A DNA stretch of 50,215 nucleotides from IMG/VR virus record IMGVR_UViG_3300017734_000011, positions 1-50,215 of that record, one strand, 5' to 3'. This DNA is from a virus. The position numbers were made by a program, and so were the translations under genes. This document shows positions 31,928 to 40,169 of this stretch, piece by piece. The notes below the pieces were generated by a model. That model was not told the origin of the DNA. It saw nothing but the letters and a program-made list of their open reading frames with translations, and ran no database searches. How positions within the stretch are numbered: the first letter of the stretch is position 1; each line of letters begins with the position of its first letter.

Positions 31928-32379
31928 TGGATATAGAAGTTTTAAAACAACAATTAATAGAAGACGAAGGTTGTGAGTACGAAATATACCTAGATCATCT
32001 TGGATACAAGACTTGTGGCATTGGGCATCTATGTAGAGCTACAGACCCAGAAAACAATTTAGAAGTAGGAGATTCAGTTTCTGTAGAAAGAGTAAATGAG
32101 TTATTTGCTGAAGACATAGAAAAGGTCTTAGATGACTGCACCATACTCTATGACAACTTTTATGAGTTGCCAGAGGAGGCACAATTAATCATTGCCAATA
32201 TGATGTTCAATCTTGGTCGCCCTCGTTTGAGTGCATTTAAAAAAATGAAAGCTGCAGTAGATGACCATAATTGGATAGAAGCGGCTATACAAATGGAAGA
32301 TAGCAAATGGGCAAAACAAGTGCCTAATAGAGCAAATAGACTTTGTGATAGAATGAGAAATATAGGGTTTGTTACATAA
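31927..32379 (+). CDS. GH24 (T4-type) lysozyme
   Basis: 150 aa. Catalytic Glu14 in EDEGCEYEIYLD, Asp23 and Thr29 (GYKTCGIGHL) line up with T4 lysozyme Glu11/Asp20/Thr26; IIANMMFNLGRPRLSAFKKM is the C-terminal lobe and WAKQVPNRANRLCDRM the closing helix. No signal peptide, so it needs the holin. It hydrolyses the MurNAc-GlcNAc bond. The start overlaps the holin stop (TAATG). Confidence 0.93.
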   Translation: MDIEVLKQQLIEDEGCEYEIYLDHLGYKTCGIGHLCRATDPENNLEVGDSVSVERVNELFAEDIEKVLDDCTILYDNFYELPEEAQLIIANMMFNLGRPRLSAFKKMKAAVDDHNWIEAAIQMEDSKWAKQVPNRANRLCDRMRNIGFVT

Positions 32380-34286
32380 TGCCATTACAATTAATGCAAA
32401 TAAAACCAGGTATAGTAAAAGATATAACTCAGTATTCTGCAGGTAAGAACGGCCCGTATTGGATAGATGGCAATTTTATTAGGTTTAAAAATGGGTATGC
32501 TGAAAAAATAGGTGGTTGGCAAAAAGAAAGTTATTCAAGAGTAAATAATGCAGGAGATATAACTGATACTGAGACTTCAATAGTTGGTATTGCAAGAAAT
32601 ATGATATCTTGGAGATCAAGTACAGATGGTGAAGATAGAATAGCTATTGGTACACATAATCACCTTTACCTATTAGTTAACACTGCATTATATGATATCA
32701 CGCCTTTACGAAAAACATCTACCAACTTATCAAACCCAATAGCGACAACAGATCAGAGCACCATAGTTACAATTACTGATAATTCTCATGGAGCTTCAGA
32801 AGGTGACTTTGTTGTTATATCTGATGCTACTGCAACTGGAGGTATTTCAGCAGAGACGCTAAATGTTTCAGAAGGATATCAAATAACAATTGTAGATACA
32901 AATTCATATACAATTACAGTGCCCGCTGCAGCGACAAGTACAGTTGCTTCAGGTGGTGGTACTGCAGTAGATATAAAATATTTAATAGGCAAACAAGAGG
33001 GGCTAGGGCAACAGTCTGCAGACCCTGCTTTAGGCTGGGGTGTTGGTAGTTGGGGTTCAGCGGCTTGGGGCACACCTAGAGCTACAAGTGAGAGTGATGT
33101 AAAGCTAGAAAATTCTCAATGGTCTCTTAATTTGTGGGGAGAAGATTTGATTGCCACTGCAAGAAATGGGCAAATATATTATTGGGATGTTAATAATGGC
33201 GAAACAACTAGAGCAACTCTAGTGTCTGCAGAAGCAGACGCTACAAGCGTGCCAACAACTAACAGAATCTCTATTATATCTTTTCCAGATAGACATTTAG
33301 TGTGCATGGGTAGCGATCCTATAGGTAGTTTGGGAAACATAGACCCCATGTTAGTTAGGTGGTCAAATCAAGAAAACTTTGCACAATGGCAACCTACAGT
33401 TACAAATACCGCAGGTGATCAAAGATTAGAAGTAGGAACTAAAATTATAGGTGCAGTAAGTGCTAAGGATGAAACATTTATAGCAACTGATGAAGCTGCG
33501 TATGGTATGAGTTTTATAGGTCCGCCTTTTGTATTCTCTTTTAGATTATTAGCCACAAATTGTGGTGCTGGTGGCAAAAATACAATCATGGCAGTAGATA
33601 ACACTGTATATTGGATGGGTAAATCTAGTTTCTTTATATATGATGGTATTGTCAAAGACTTGCCTTGTTCAGTTCAATATTTTGTGTTTGATAGAATGCA
33701 ACTGGACTACATTGATAAAACAGTGGTAGGTCATAATAAAAAATTTAACGAAATTACTTGGTTTTATGTAAGTGAGGATAACTCAGCAGGAACAAACAAT
33801 CCTGAGCCAGATAGTTATGTTACATTTAATTACCAAGAATTAGCATGGTCTATAGGAACTCTAGAAAGAACTGTTTGGTCAGATGCATTTGGTGTTAGGC
33901 AAGTTCCATTTGCTTTTGATAAGGATGGTATACTTTATAATCATGAAACAGGCACAAGTGACAATGGTTCAGCTATGAATACTTTTGTAGAAAGTTCAGC
34001 TATGGAAATATCTCAAGCTGGTGATAATACATTTATGGTAGATAAAATTATACCAGACTTAAACACCACAAGTACATCAAGCTTGTCTTTGACACTCAAA
34101 ACCAGAAAGTATCCTAATGCTGCAGATATAACAAAAGGTCCGTTTACAATTACAGATCAGACTGAAAAAGTTAGCACTAGGGCAAAAGGTAGGCAAATGA
34201 CAGTTAAAATAGAGAGTGCAGGTACAGAAGATACTTGGCAATTGGGCGATTTTAGAATAAACACAAGACAGGATGGTTTTAGATGA
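32379..34286 (+). CDS. Tail nozzle/stabilisation protein (P22 gp10-like)
   Basis: 635 aa. N-terminus IKPGIVKDITQYSAGKNGPY then WIDGNFIRFKNGYAEKIGGWQ is a conserved start of podovirus tail hub/nozzle proteins, followed by beta-propeller-like sequence (repeated WSxxxW and GR/GS strands). P22 gp10 and similar proteins seal the tail below the adaptor ring. Family inferred from the start and size. ATGA overlap with the next gene. Confidence 0.75.
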   Translation: MPLQLMQIKPGIVKDITQYSAGKNGPYWIDGNFIRFKNGYAEKIGGWQKESYSRVNNAGDITDTETSIVGIARNMISWRSSTDGEDRIAIGTHNHLYLLVNTALYDITPLRKTSTNLSNPIATTDQSTIVTITDNSHGASEGDFVVISDATATGGISAETLNVSEGYQITIVDTNSYTITVPAAATSTVASGGGTAVDIKYLIGKQEGLGQQSADPALGWGVGSWGSAAWGTPRATSESDVKLENSQWSLNLWGEDLIATARNGQIYYWDVNNGETTRATLVSAEADATSVPTTNRISIISFPDRHLVCMGSDPIGSLGNIDPMLVRWSNQENFAQWQPTVTNTAGDQRLEVGTKIIGAVSAKDETFIATDEAAYGMSFIGPPFVFSFRLLATNCGAGGKNTIMAVDNTVYWMGKSSFFIYDGIVKDLPCSVQYFVFDRMQLDYIDKTVVGHNKKFNEITWFYVSEDNSAGTNNPEPDSYVTFNYQELAWSIGTLERTVWSDAFGVRQVPFAFDKDGILYNHETGTSDNGSAMNTFVESSAMEISQAGDNTFMVDKIIPDLNTTSTSSLSLTLKTRKYPNAADITKGPFTITDQTEKVSTRAKGRQMTVKIESAGTEDTWQLGDFRINTRQDGFR

Positions 34287-34471
34287 GCGAAACTGCACCA
34301 ACCAATATCAGTATTAGGATGCCAACTCCTACTAGGGAGTATCAAATAACGTGGGCTAATAATTTAGTTTCTTCAATAGATTTGCAGAATAGAAGCTCTA
34401 TACTAGCTCAGAATGCATCAAACAAGGCTACAGAGGACATAGCAGAAGCCTTGTCATGGTTCTATGCCTAA
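34283..34471 (+). CDS. Small structural protein
   Basis: 62 aa, ATGA-coupled to the nozzle-like gene. Polar N-terminus with Pro/Thr, then a helix (LQNRSSILAQNASNKATEDI) ending ALSWFYA. Unrecognised; likely a tail component by position. Confidence 0.65.
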   Translation: MSETAPTNISIRMPTPTREYQITWANNLVSSIDLQNRSSILAQNASNKATEDIAEALSWFYA

Positions 34472-34784
34472 TAGTTATAAAAATGCATTACTTGATTTAA
34501 CCACAACAAGCGAAACAACTTTATACACTGTGCCAACTGCAACAAGTACAATATTTAAGTCTATAATCGTGTCTGATGATAGTGGAAGTGGTGATAGTAT
34601 AACTTTAACCTTAACAAATGGGGCTAATGTGTTTAGTATATACAAAACAAAGACTGTAGGTGCAAATGGAACAGAAGAATTGCTATCACAACCTTTAGTG
34701 TTAGAAGAAGGTCAAGTCCTCAAAGTAACTGCAACAACTGCAAATAGATTGCATGTTGTGGGTAGCTTCATAGAGGTTACATAA
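34464..34784 (+). CDS. Beta-rich structural protein
   Basis: 106 aa. TTLYTVPTATSTIFKSIIVSD, SITLTLTNG and LVLEEGQVLKVTATTANRLH indicate an Ig-like or decoration fold. Overlaps the previous gene by 8 bp. Probably a head or tail decoration protein. Confidence 0.75.
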   Translation: MPNSYKNALLDLTTTSETTLYTVPTATSTIFKSIIVSDDSGSGDSITLTLTNGANVFSIYKTKTVGANGTEELLSQPLVLEEGQVLKVTATTANRLHVVGSFIEVT

Positions 34785-34794
34785 GGAGTTTAAA

Positions 34795-36264
34795 ATGGCT
34801 GTGCAATATGATGAATTTGGAAATGTATTGAACTTAACTGATTCACTTGATACGCCAAAAACATATAACATTTACGAAAACAGAGCCTACTCAAGTGGTC
34901 AAGGTACAAATTTGCAAAATGTCTATGGCACAAAAGCTATGCCTATGTTTGAGTTTATCAGACAAATTAAAGTTGGTGAGCGTACCTACGATCCCACAAG
35001 AGAAGAAGATAGACGATACAAAGATATGTATGAGAACTATCGTGGACTAGAGCCTGAAGCTCCATCATGGGAACAAGCTATAGGAGCTAGTGTAGCACCA
35101 CAAGTAGGATCAGGATTGCTTCAAGGTGTCGTAAATCCAGGAGAGTATTATGGTGGCAATGCATTTGATAGAGCGATAGAAGGAGTTAAAGATTCCTTTA
35201 GTAGTAGTCCTCAACAAAGAGTAACAAGTAGAATTGCAGATTTCGATCCAGAGCAGTATGTTTTAGGAAATGACCAAGCTTTTATTCCAGAGCTTGCTGA
35301 TCTAGAGGTTGCAAAATCCACAGGCAATCTTGATTTATATAAAGAACTAAAAACGCCATTAGATATGGGTGGTAAATTTAAAACGCCACAACAAAAATTA
35401 GAAGCAGAGACGTCAGACTTTTTTGGTTTTAAAAGACCAGACCAAACTGTATACGATGCAAACGAATTGAACTTAAGAGGTCTTCAGCTTAATCCTGAAG
35501 GTCAACTTACTACTATAGATGCATTTAATGAGCCAGTGGCATATCTCGATAGCTTTGATAACGTATCAGATACATTCGCAACAAATCCACAAGATTTTGG
35601 CATGAGTTATAGTGATCCAATTACATCGGCATCTGCTTTAACAAGCTCATCGCCACTAGCAACTGGGTTTCAAGGCTATGCTGAAAATGTCGTAGAAAAC
35701 TTAAATCCAGCAAGTGCTTTTGGAAAATCAAACTTTGCAGGAGCAGGAGGAGCAGGAGTAGCGTCTGCTGCGGTTACCCTTTTGGCGACTGGTGATGTTG
35801 AAAAAGCAGCAAAGACTGGTGTTGGTACGTTTGTTGGTAAAGCTTTAGGAACTGCATTGTTTATGGGTAACCCAATAGGTGGAGTTATTGGTGGTATGAT
35901 TGGTGGGGCACTTGGTGGTCGTGTGATATGTAATGAATTGAATAAACAAGGCTTGATAACAAGAAAAGAGCTTATAAATGACTATAAGTTCACTAGAGAT
36001 TATTTATCTACAAAACATGTTAATGGCTATCATCTATGGGCATTGTGGATGGTAAAACAAATGAGAAAAGGTAAATATGTTAAATTTTGGACACATGTGG
36101 TGAAACATCGTGCAAACGAAATAGCTTACATATATGGTGAAAGAAATAAACCAGATTACCTTGGAAAACTTTATAGGAAAATCTTTGAGCCCGTTTGTTG
36201 GACTTTAGGCTTATTTTGTAAAGAAACAGATTGGTCAGTATTATATAAAACAAAGGAGATTTAA
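34795..36264 (+). CDS. Structural protein sharing the 'ICxxL' C-terminal domain
   Basis: 489 aa. A polar Gln/Asp/Pro-rich N-terminal two-thirds, then a Gly/Ala stretch (GGVIGGMIGGALGG, about residues 360-377) and the C-terminal ICNELNKQGLITRKELINDY domain, which parallels the C-terminus of the 4693 gene: GYHLWALWMVKQMRKGKY here against GYCVWGKYVATKMRNKG there, both closing with VCWTLG/VCYALG. Gly-rich hydrophobic segment suggests membrane insertion; an ejection or tail-tip role is possible. Confidence 0.75.
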   Translation: MAVQYDEFGNVLNLTDSLDTPKTYNIYENRAYSSGQGTNLQNVYGTKAMPMFEFIRQIKVGERTYDPTREEDRRYKDMYENYRGLEPEAPSWEQAIGASVAPQVGSGLLQGVVNPGEYYGGNAFDRAIEGVKDSFSSSPQQRVTSRIADFDPEQYVLGNDQAFIPELADLEVAKSTGNLDLYKELKTPLDMGGKFKTPQQKLEAETSDFFGFKRPDQTVYDANELNLRGLQLNPEGQLTTIDAFNEPVAYLDSFDNVSDTFATNPQDFGMSYSDPITSASALTSSSPLATGFQGYAENVVENLNPASAFGKSNFAGAGGAGVASAAVTLLATGDVEKAAKTGVGTFVGKALGTALFMGNPIGGVIGGMIGGALGGRVICNELNKQGLITRKELINDYKFTRDYLSTKHVNGYHLWALWMVKQMRKGKYVKFWTHVVKHRANEIAYIYGERNKPDYLGKLYRKIFEPVCWTLGLFCKETDWSVLYKTKEI

Positions 36265-36266
36265 TT

Positions 36267-36638
36267 ATGGCTGAAGATATGAGAATGATGGGAGAAAGAA
36301 TGCCTATGGAAGCTCAAATGGGTGTTAGAGAAAGAATGCCTGCAAACCCACAACTAGACATGGGTATGCCATCAGAGGCAAATGAAGTGATAATGCGACC
36401 AAGTGAGGGTATCAAAAACGCATTATTCATGAGACTGAGTAATATGACTCCAGAAGAGTTGCAAATGTTAGACAGAGCAATTACGCCAGAGGTTGCTAGT
36501 GTTTTGGTTAAGTTGTTGCCAGAAATGCAACAGTTAATCGAGATGGTTGAGCAAAGTGGTGCAGGCGATGCTATGGAAGAAGATCAAATGGGATTAGGCG
36601 ATATGCCTAAAGACATGGGTGCGTTGGGTAACGTGTAA
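36267..36638 (+). CDS. Met-rich protein after the 'ICxxL' paralogue
   Basis: 123 aa. Met-rich N-terminus (MRMMGERMPMEAQMG), then a helix bundle segment (SNMTPEELQMLDRAITPEV, LPEMQQLIEMVEQS) and an acidic Gly/Met end. Similar in composition to the gene at 4273, and both stand beside 'ICxxL' genes. Unknown function. Confidence 0.7.
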   Translation: MAEDMRMMGERMPMEAQMGVRERMPANPQLDMGMPSEANEVIMRPSEGIKNALFMRLSNMTPEELQMLDRAITPEVASVLVKLLPEMQQLIEMVEQSGAGDAMEEDQMGLGDMPKDMGALGNV

Positions 36639-37078
36639 TGCAAGTAGTAAGGGCTGGTGCTAATGAAATATCAGCTTTGTACGTTATGCTTAAAGAAATG
36701 CATAGTAACACAGAAACAGATGTAGCACCTATCGATGAATATAAATTAGTAAGTAAAATCAATGAAGTAGTCCATAAAGGTTTGGTTTTGGTAAGCGTCA
36801 AAGATAATATGATTACTGGATCTATAGGAGGAATGACTACAAGTGATTGGTGGTCGAATCAGCCATTCCTTTCAGATATGTGGTTTTATGTCAATCCTTC
36901 ACAAAGAAAATCTGATGCTGCTATATCATTGATAAAGGCATTTATCAAAGTGGGAAAAGATGCTAAACTAAAAGTAAGATTAGGTCATATTTATTCTGGC
37001 GACTTAGATCGAAAGGATAAATTCTATGAAAGATTAGGGCTAGTTAAAGCTGGCTCTACATATGTGGAGAAAGAATAA
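36638..37078 (+). CDS. GNAT-type acetyltransferase
   Basis: 146 aa, TAATG-coupled. MLKEMHSNT near residue 17, GLVLVSVKDNMITGSIGG at 48-65 and FLSDMWFYVNPSQRKSDAAI at 77-96 follow the GNAT order, with a degenerate R/Q-x-x-G-x-G/A pyrophosphate loop (SQRKSDAA) and KDKFYERLGLVKAGSTYV at the end. This family is common among virion genes of marine phages. Substrate unknown; could modify virion or host proteins. Confidence 0.78.
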   Translation: MQVVRAGANEISALYVMLKEMHSNTETDVAPIDEYKLVSKINEVVHKGLVLVSVKDNMITGSIGGMTTSDWWSNQPFLSDMWFYVNPSQRKSDAAISLIKAFIKVGKDAKLKVRLGHIYSGDLDRKDKFYERLGLVKAGSTYVEKE

Positions 37079-38553
37079 TGGGTGGATTATGCCAAACACA
37101 AGTTCAGCCACTTCCAGATTATAGTGAAGTCGTAACAGATACGCAGTTACCTGGTTGGGTTTCTGAAGGTGGCAAAAGGCTTTTTGAAGAAGCATCATCA
37201 CTAGCAAGAGGTGAATATCCAGCATATGAAGATGCAAGGATTGCATCATATACAGACCCAGTCACTGGAGAAACATCTAAGTTATCACCAGACGAGTTAG
37301 CGGCCCAGCAACTTCTTAGAGATGGTGCAAGTGGTTATCAAAGTTACATCGATAGTGCTTCAGAGATGGCTAAGGGCTTGGGTCAAGGTTTTGAAGGTAT
37401 GTCCACAAGTGAGCTAATTGGTGATCCATATAGTGGTGCATCAAGAGACGAATTGCTTGGGGGTGCATTGCCAACGTATCAAGGTGCATCAAGAGCAGAT
37501 TTAATAGGTAGCTCTCTTCCTGCATACCAAGGTGCAAGTCGTGAAGATTTATTAGGTAATTACACTGGAGCTACAAGACAAGAATTGGTAGGCGAAAGTA
37601 TGTCGCCATTTACTATGGAAACTGCACAACCATTTTTAGATATATATCAAGGTGCACAAGACGCTTCAGTATCAGAGTTAGAAAGACAAACTGCAAGAGC
37701 TAATGCTAGGAACAGAGCATCAGCAGCTAGGTCTGGAGCTTTTGGTGGATCAAGATTAGGGATACAAGAAGCCCTAACACAAAGCGAAGGGGCAAGAGGG
37801 GCGGCAGATTTAAGAGCACAGGCAGCAGCACAAGGTCTGCAGTTTGCGGCTGGAAGATATGACCAAGATAGAGCACAATCAGAGCGTGATAGGCAAGCAA
37901 GGTTTGGAGCAGAAAACTTACTTCGTGGTCAGTTTATGCAAGATAGAGAAGGCAGATTTACTGCAGAAAACTTAATGAGAAGCCAATACGAACAAGATAG
38001 GGCACAAGCAGAAAGAGATAGATCAGCTAGATTTGGTGCTGAAGATGTGTTGAGAGGTCGTTTTGAGCAAGACAGAGCACAAGCTGAGAGAGATAGAAGT
38101 GCACGTTTTGGTGCAGAAGACGTTATGCGTTCTAGATATGACGCAGAAAGACAAGCTAGGTTTGGGGCACAAGACGCAGCAAGATCAGCATTTGAAACAG
38201 AAGAGGCTAGTAGGCTAAGGGCTACAGAAGCCTTGCAAGGTTTTGCACCACTTACACAAGCTCTAAGTGATCAGGCAGCATCAGGTTTATTTACCTCTGG
38301 GCAAGCACAAAGAGAGCTAGACCAAAGAGCGTTAGATATGGCTTATGCTGACTATGTAGAGCAAAGACAATATCCATATGATCAAATTAACTTTGCATTA
38401 GGGGTGCTTCAAGGTGTTCCATATGACACAAGAAATATAAGTCTTACACAAGGTCAACAGTTTATTCAGTCACCTAGTATATATGGTCAAACTATAGGTG
38501 GATTAGGTTCGCTGGGAAGTGCATACTTCTTGGCACAGAATAGAGGTCAATAA
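37078..38553 (+). CDS. Internal/ejection-type coiled-coil protein
   Basis: 491 aa, TAATG-coupled. N-terminus with LPGWVSEGGKRLFEEASSLA; residues about 115-180 carry four SGASRxELLG-type repeats (GASRDELLGG, GASRADLIGS, GASREDLLGN, GATRQELVG); residues about 255-370 carry repeats of ARFGAEDVLRGRFEQDRAQ type, predicted long helix. C-terminus GQQFIQSPSIYGQTIGGLGS. Likely an internal virion or tail-ejection protein; helical repeats suit extension during DNA delivery. Confidence 0.75.
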   Translation: MGGLCQTQVQPLPDYSEVVTDTQLPGWVSEGGKRLFEEASSLARGEYPAYEDARIASYTDPVTGETSKLSPDELAAQQLLRDGASGYQSYIDSASEMAKGLGQGFEGMSTSELIGDPYSGASRDELLGGALPTYQGASRADLIGSSLPAYQGASREDLLGNYTGATRQELVGESMSPFTMETAQPFLDIYQGAQDASVSELERQTARANARNRASAARSGAFGGSRLGIQEALTQSEGARGAADLRAQAAAQGLQFAAGRYDQDRAQSERDRQARFGAENLLRGQFMQDREGRFTAENLMRSQYEQDRAQAERDRSARFGAEDVLRGRFEQDRAQAERDRSARFGAEDVMRSRYDAERQARFGAQDAARSAFETEEASRLRATEALQGFAPLTQALSDQAASGLFTSGQAQRELDQRALDMAYADYVEQRQYPYDQINFALGVLQGVPYDTRNISLTQGQQFIQSPSIYGQTIGGLGSLGSAYFLAQNRGQ

Positions 38554-38555
38554 GC

Positions 38556-40169
38556 ATGAGTCAAGTTACGCTGACACAAAAAGACATTGATGAAATTGCT
38601 CCAGAAAACATAAAGTACTTTCAGCAACAGTTAGGTTTAGATAAATTAGTTCCAGGCACATATCAATATGGAAGTGGTGCAACTGCAAACAACCAAACTA
38701 CAAACACTCAAAGTTTTGGTGCGTCAGGCACAACACCACAAGCCCTCACTGGTGGTGCTTTAAACAATATTACTGATTATATACCTCAAGCTCAAACTTT
38801 AATGAGCACATTGTATGGCAAAACACCAGAGCAACAAGAAAGAGAAGACAGAATAAACACTGGACTTATGTTTCTTAACTTCTTTACTAAGATGGGTGCA
38901 GAGTCATCAAAGCCAGGTGCGACTGCATTTGGAGCAGCTAATATTGCTGGTGCAGATACTGCTAAAATGTATATAGATAGAATAAACAAAGAAAGAGAAA
39001 GAAAGCTAAAAGAGAGGCAAGGCGTAGTAAGTCTAGCCACACAACTTTATTCTAAAGACAAACCAACTGGTGCACCTAAAAATTACACTGTAGTAGATGC
39101 TAATATAGTCAATAGAACTTTTGGAACTAACCTTAAAGAAGGTGATCCAATTGCCTTATCAACAAAGCAATTTGCCAAAGTACCTACAGGATCACTAGTG
39201 GGATATCAAGCACCAAAAACTTCTACAGTTAAGCAAATGGGTGCTGGCGATGCTATTAATTATATGACTGAAATTCAAGCTACTCGCTATCTACTTAACA
39301 AAGGATTGGAACGAGACAATCCAAATTTCGAAAATATTAGAAATAGACTTATTACACAAGATGAAAACCTTTTAGGAACGCCTGTAATAATATCTGGTAA
39401 ACCTGCAGAAATAAATTTCACATCCAAAGATGGTTCAATAATTGATGCTGTTATTTCTCAAATTAAAGGTTCAGAAAAAACAGACTATGCACAATACAAG
39501 ACAAAAAAATTACAAGAAATTGCAAAAACAGATGCAGAGTATATCGAAAAAGTAACAAGATTTTTACCAAATCTACAAAATGCTATGGATACTCTACTAG
39601 ACCCCAATGTTAAAACTGGTGGTATAGAAGGTGCTTTATTACCAGCAAAACAATTCTTGAAGAGCATGTTTGGCTTCAAGGATGAAGATTTAAAAGATCA
39701 AGAGTTCTTAAGGTCTATATCTTTCCAATTAGCACCGCAAATGAGACCCAAAGGATCAGGCTCTACCTCAGATATGGAATTTAAAGCATATCAACAAGCC
39801 ATATTAGAGCTAGGCAACACCAAATTCGCTAACTATATCAACTTGTATTCTTTGAAAAAGATGACTGAAAATGCAATACAACTAAATCAGTTAGAGGCGG
39901 AGCTTTTAGTTGATCCTAAAAACTACTCAAGAAAATATATCAACGAAAAAATAAAAGAGTTCGACAAAGGAATATTTGAAAAATTTAATGCATATGTAGA
40001 AGAAGAAGGTAAGCTTGTGCCCAAATATGATAATGATGAAGTGAAAGAGCAGGCGTTTCAAGAGTATTGGGCAAGCCTACCAAATGGTGCAGTTTTTCGT
40101 AACGCTGACGAAAAAGGACAAAAAATTGTTGAAGATTCGGGACCTTTTTTAATCAAAGGCTTGAGATAA
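38556..40169 (+). CDS. Putative internal virion protein
   Basis: 537 aa, 2 bp after the previous gene. MSQVTLTQKDIDEIAPENIK at the start, Gln/Thr/Ala-rich to about residue 80, then a helical core with EREDRINTGLMFLNFFTK. Its neighbour to the right is another large ejection-type protein; the stretch FQLAPQMRPKGSGSTSDMEF looks conserved. No catalytic motif seen. Role by position only. Confidence 0.7.
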   Translation: MSQVTLTQKDIDEIAPENIKYFQQQLGLDKLVPGTYQYGSGATANNQTTNTQSFGASGTTPQALTGGALNNITDYIPQAQTLMSTLYGKTPEQQEREDRINTGLMFLNFFTKMGAESSKPGATAFGAANIAGADTAKMYIDRINKERERKLKERQGVVSLATQLYSKDKPTGAPKNYTVVDANIVNRTFGTNLKEGDPIALSTKQFAKVPTGSLVGYQAPKTSTVKQMGAGDAINYMTEIQATRYLLNKGLERDNPNFENIRNRLITQDENLLGTPVIISGKPAEINFTSKDGSIIDAVISQIKGSEKTDYAQYKTKKLQEIAKTDAEYIEKVTRFLPNLQNAMDTLLDPNVKTGGIEGALLPAKQFLKSMFGFKDEDLKDQEFLRSISFQLAPQMRPKGSGSTSDMEFKAYQQAILELGNTKFANYINLYSLKKMTENAIQLNQLEAELLVDPKNYSRKYINEKIKEFDKGIFEKFNAYVEEEGKLVPKYDNDEVKEQAFQEYWASLPNGAVFRNADEKGQKIVEDSGPFLIKGLR

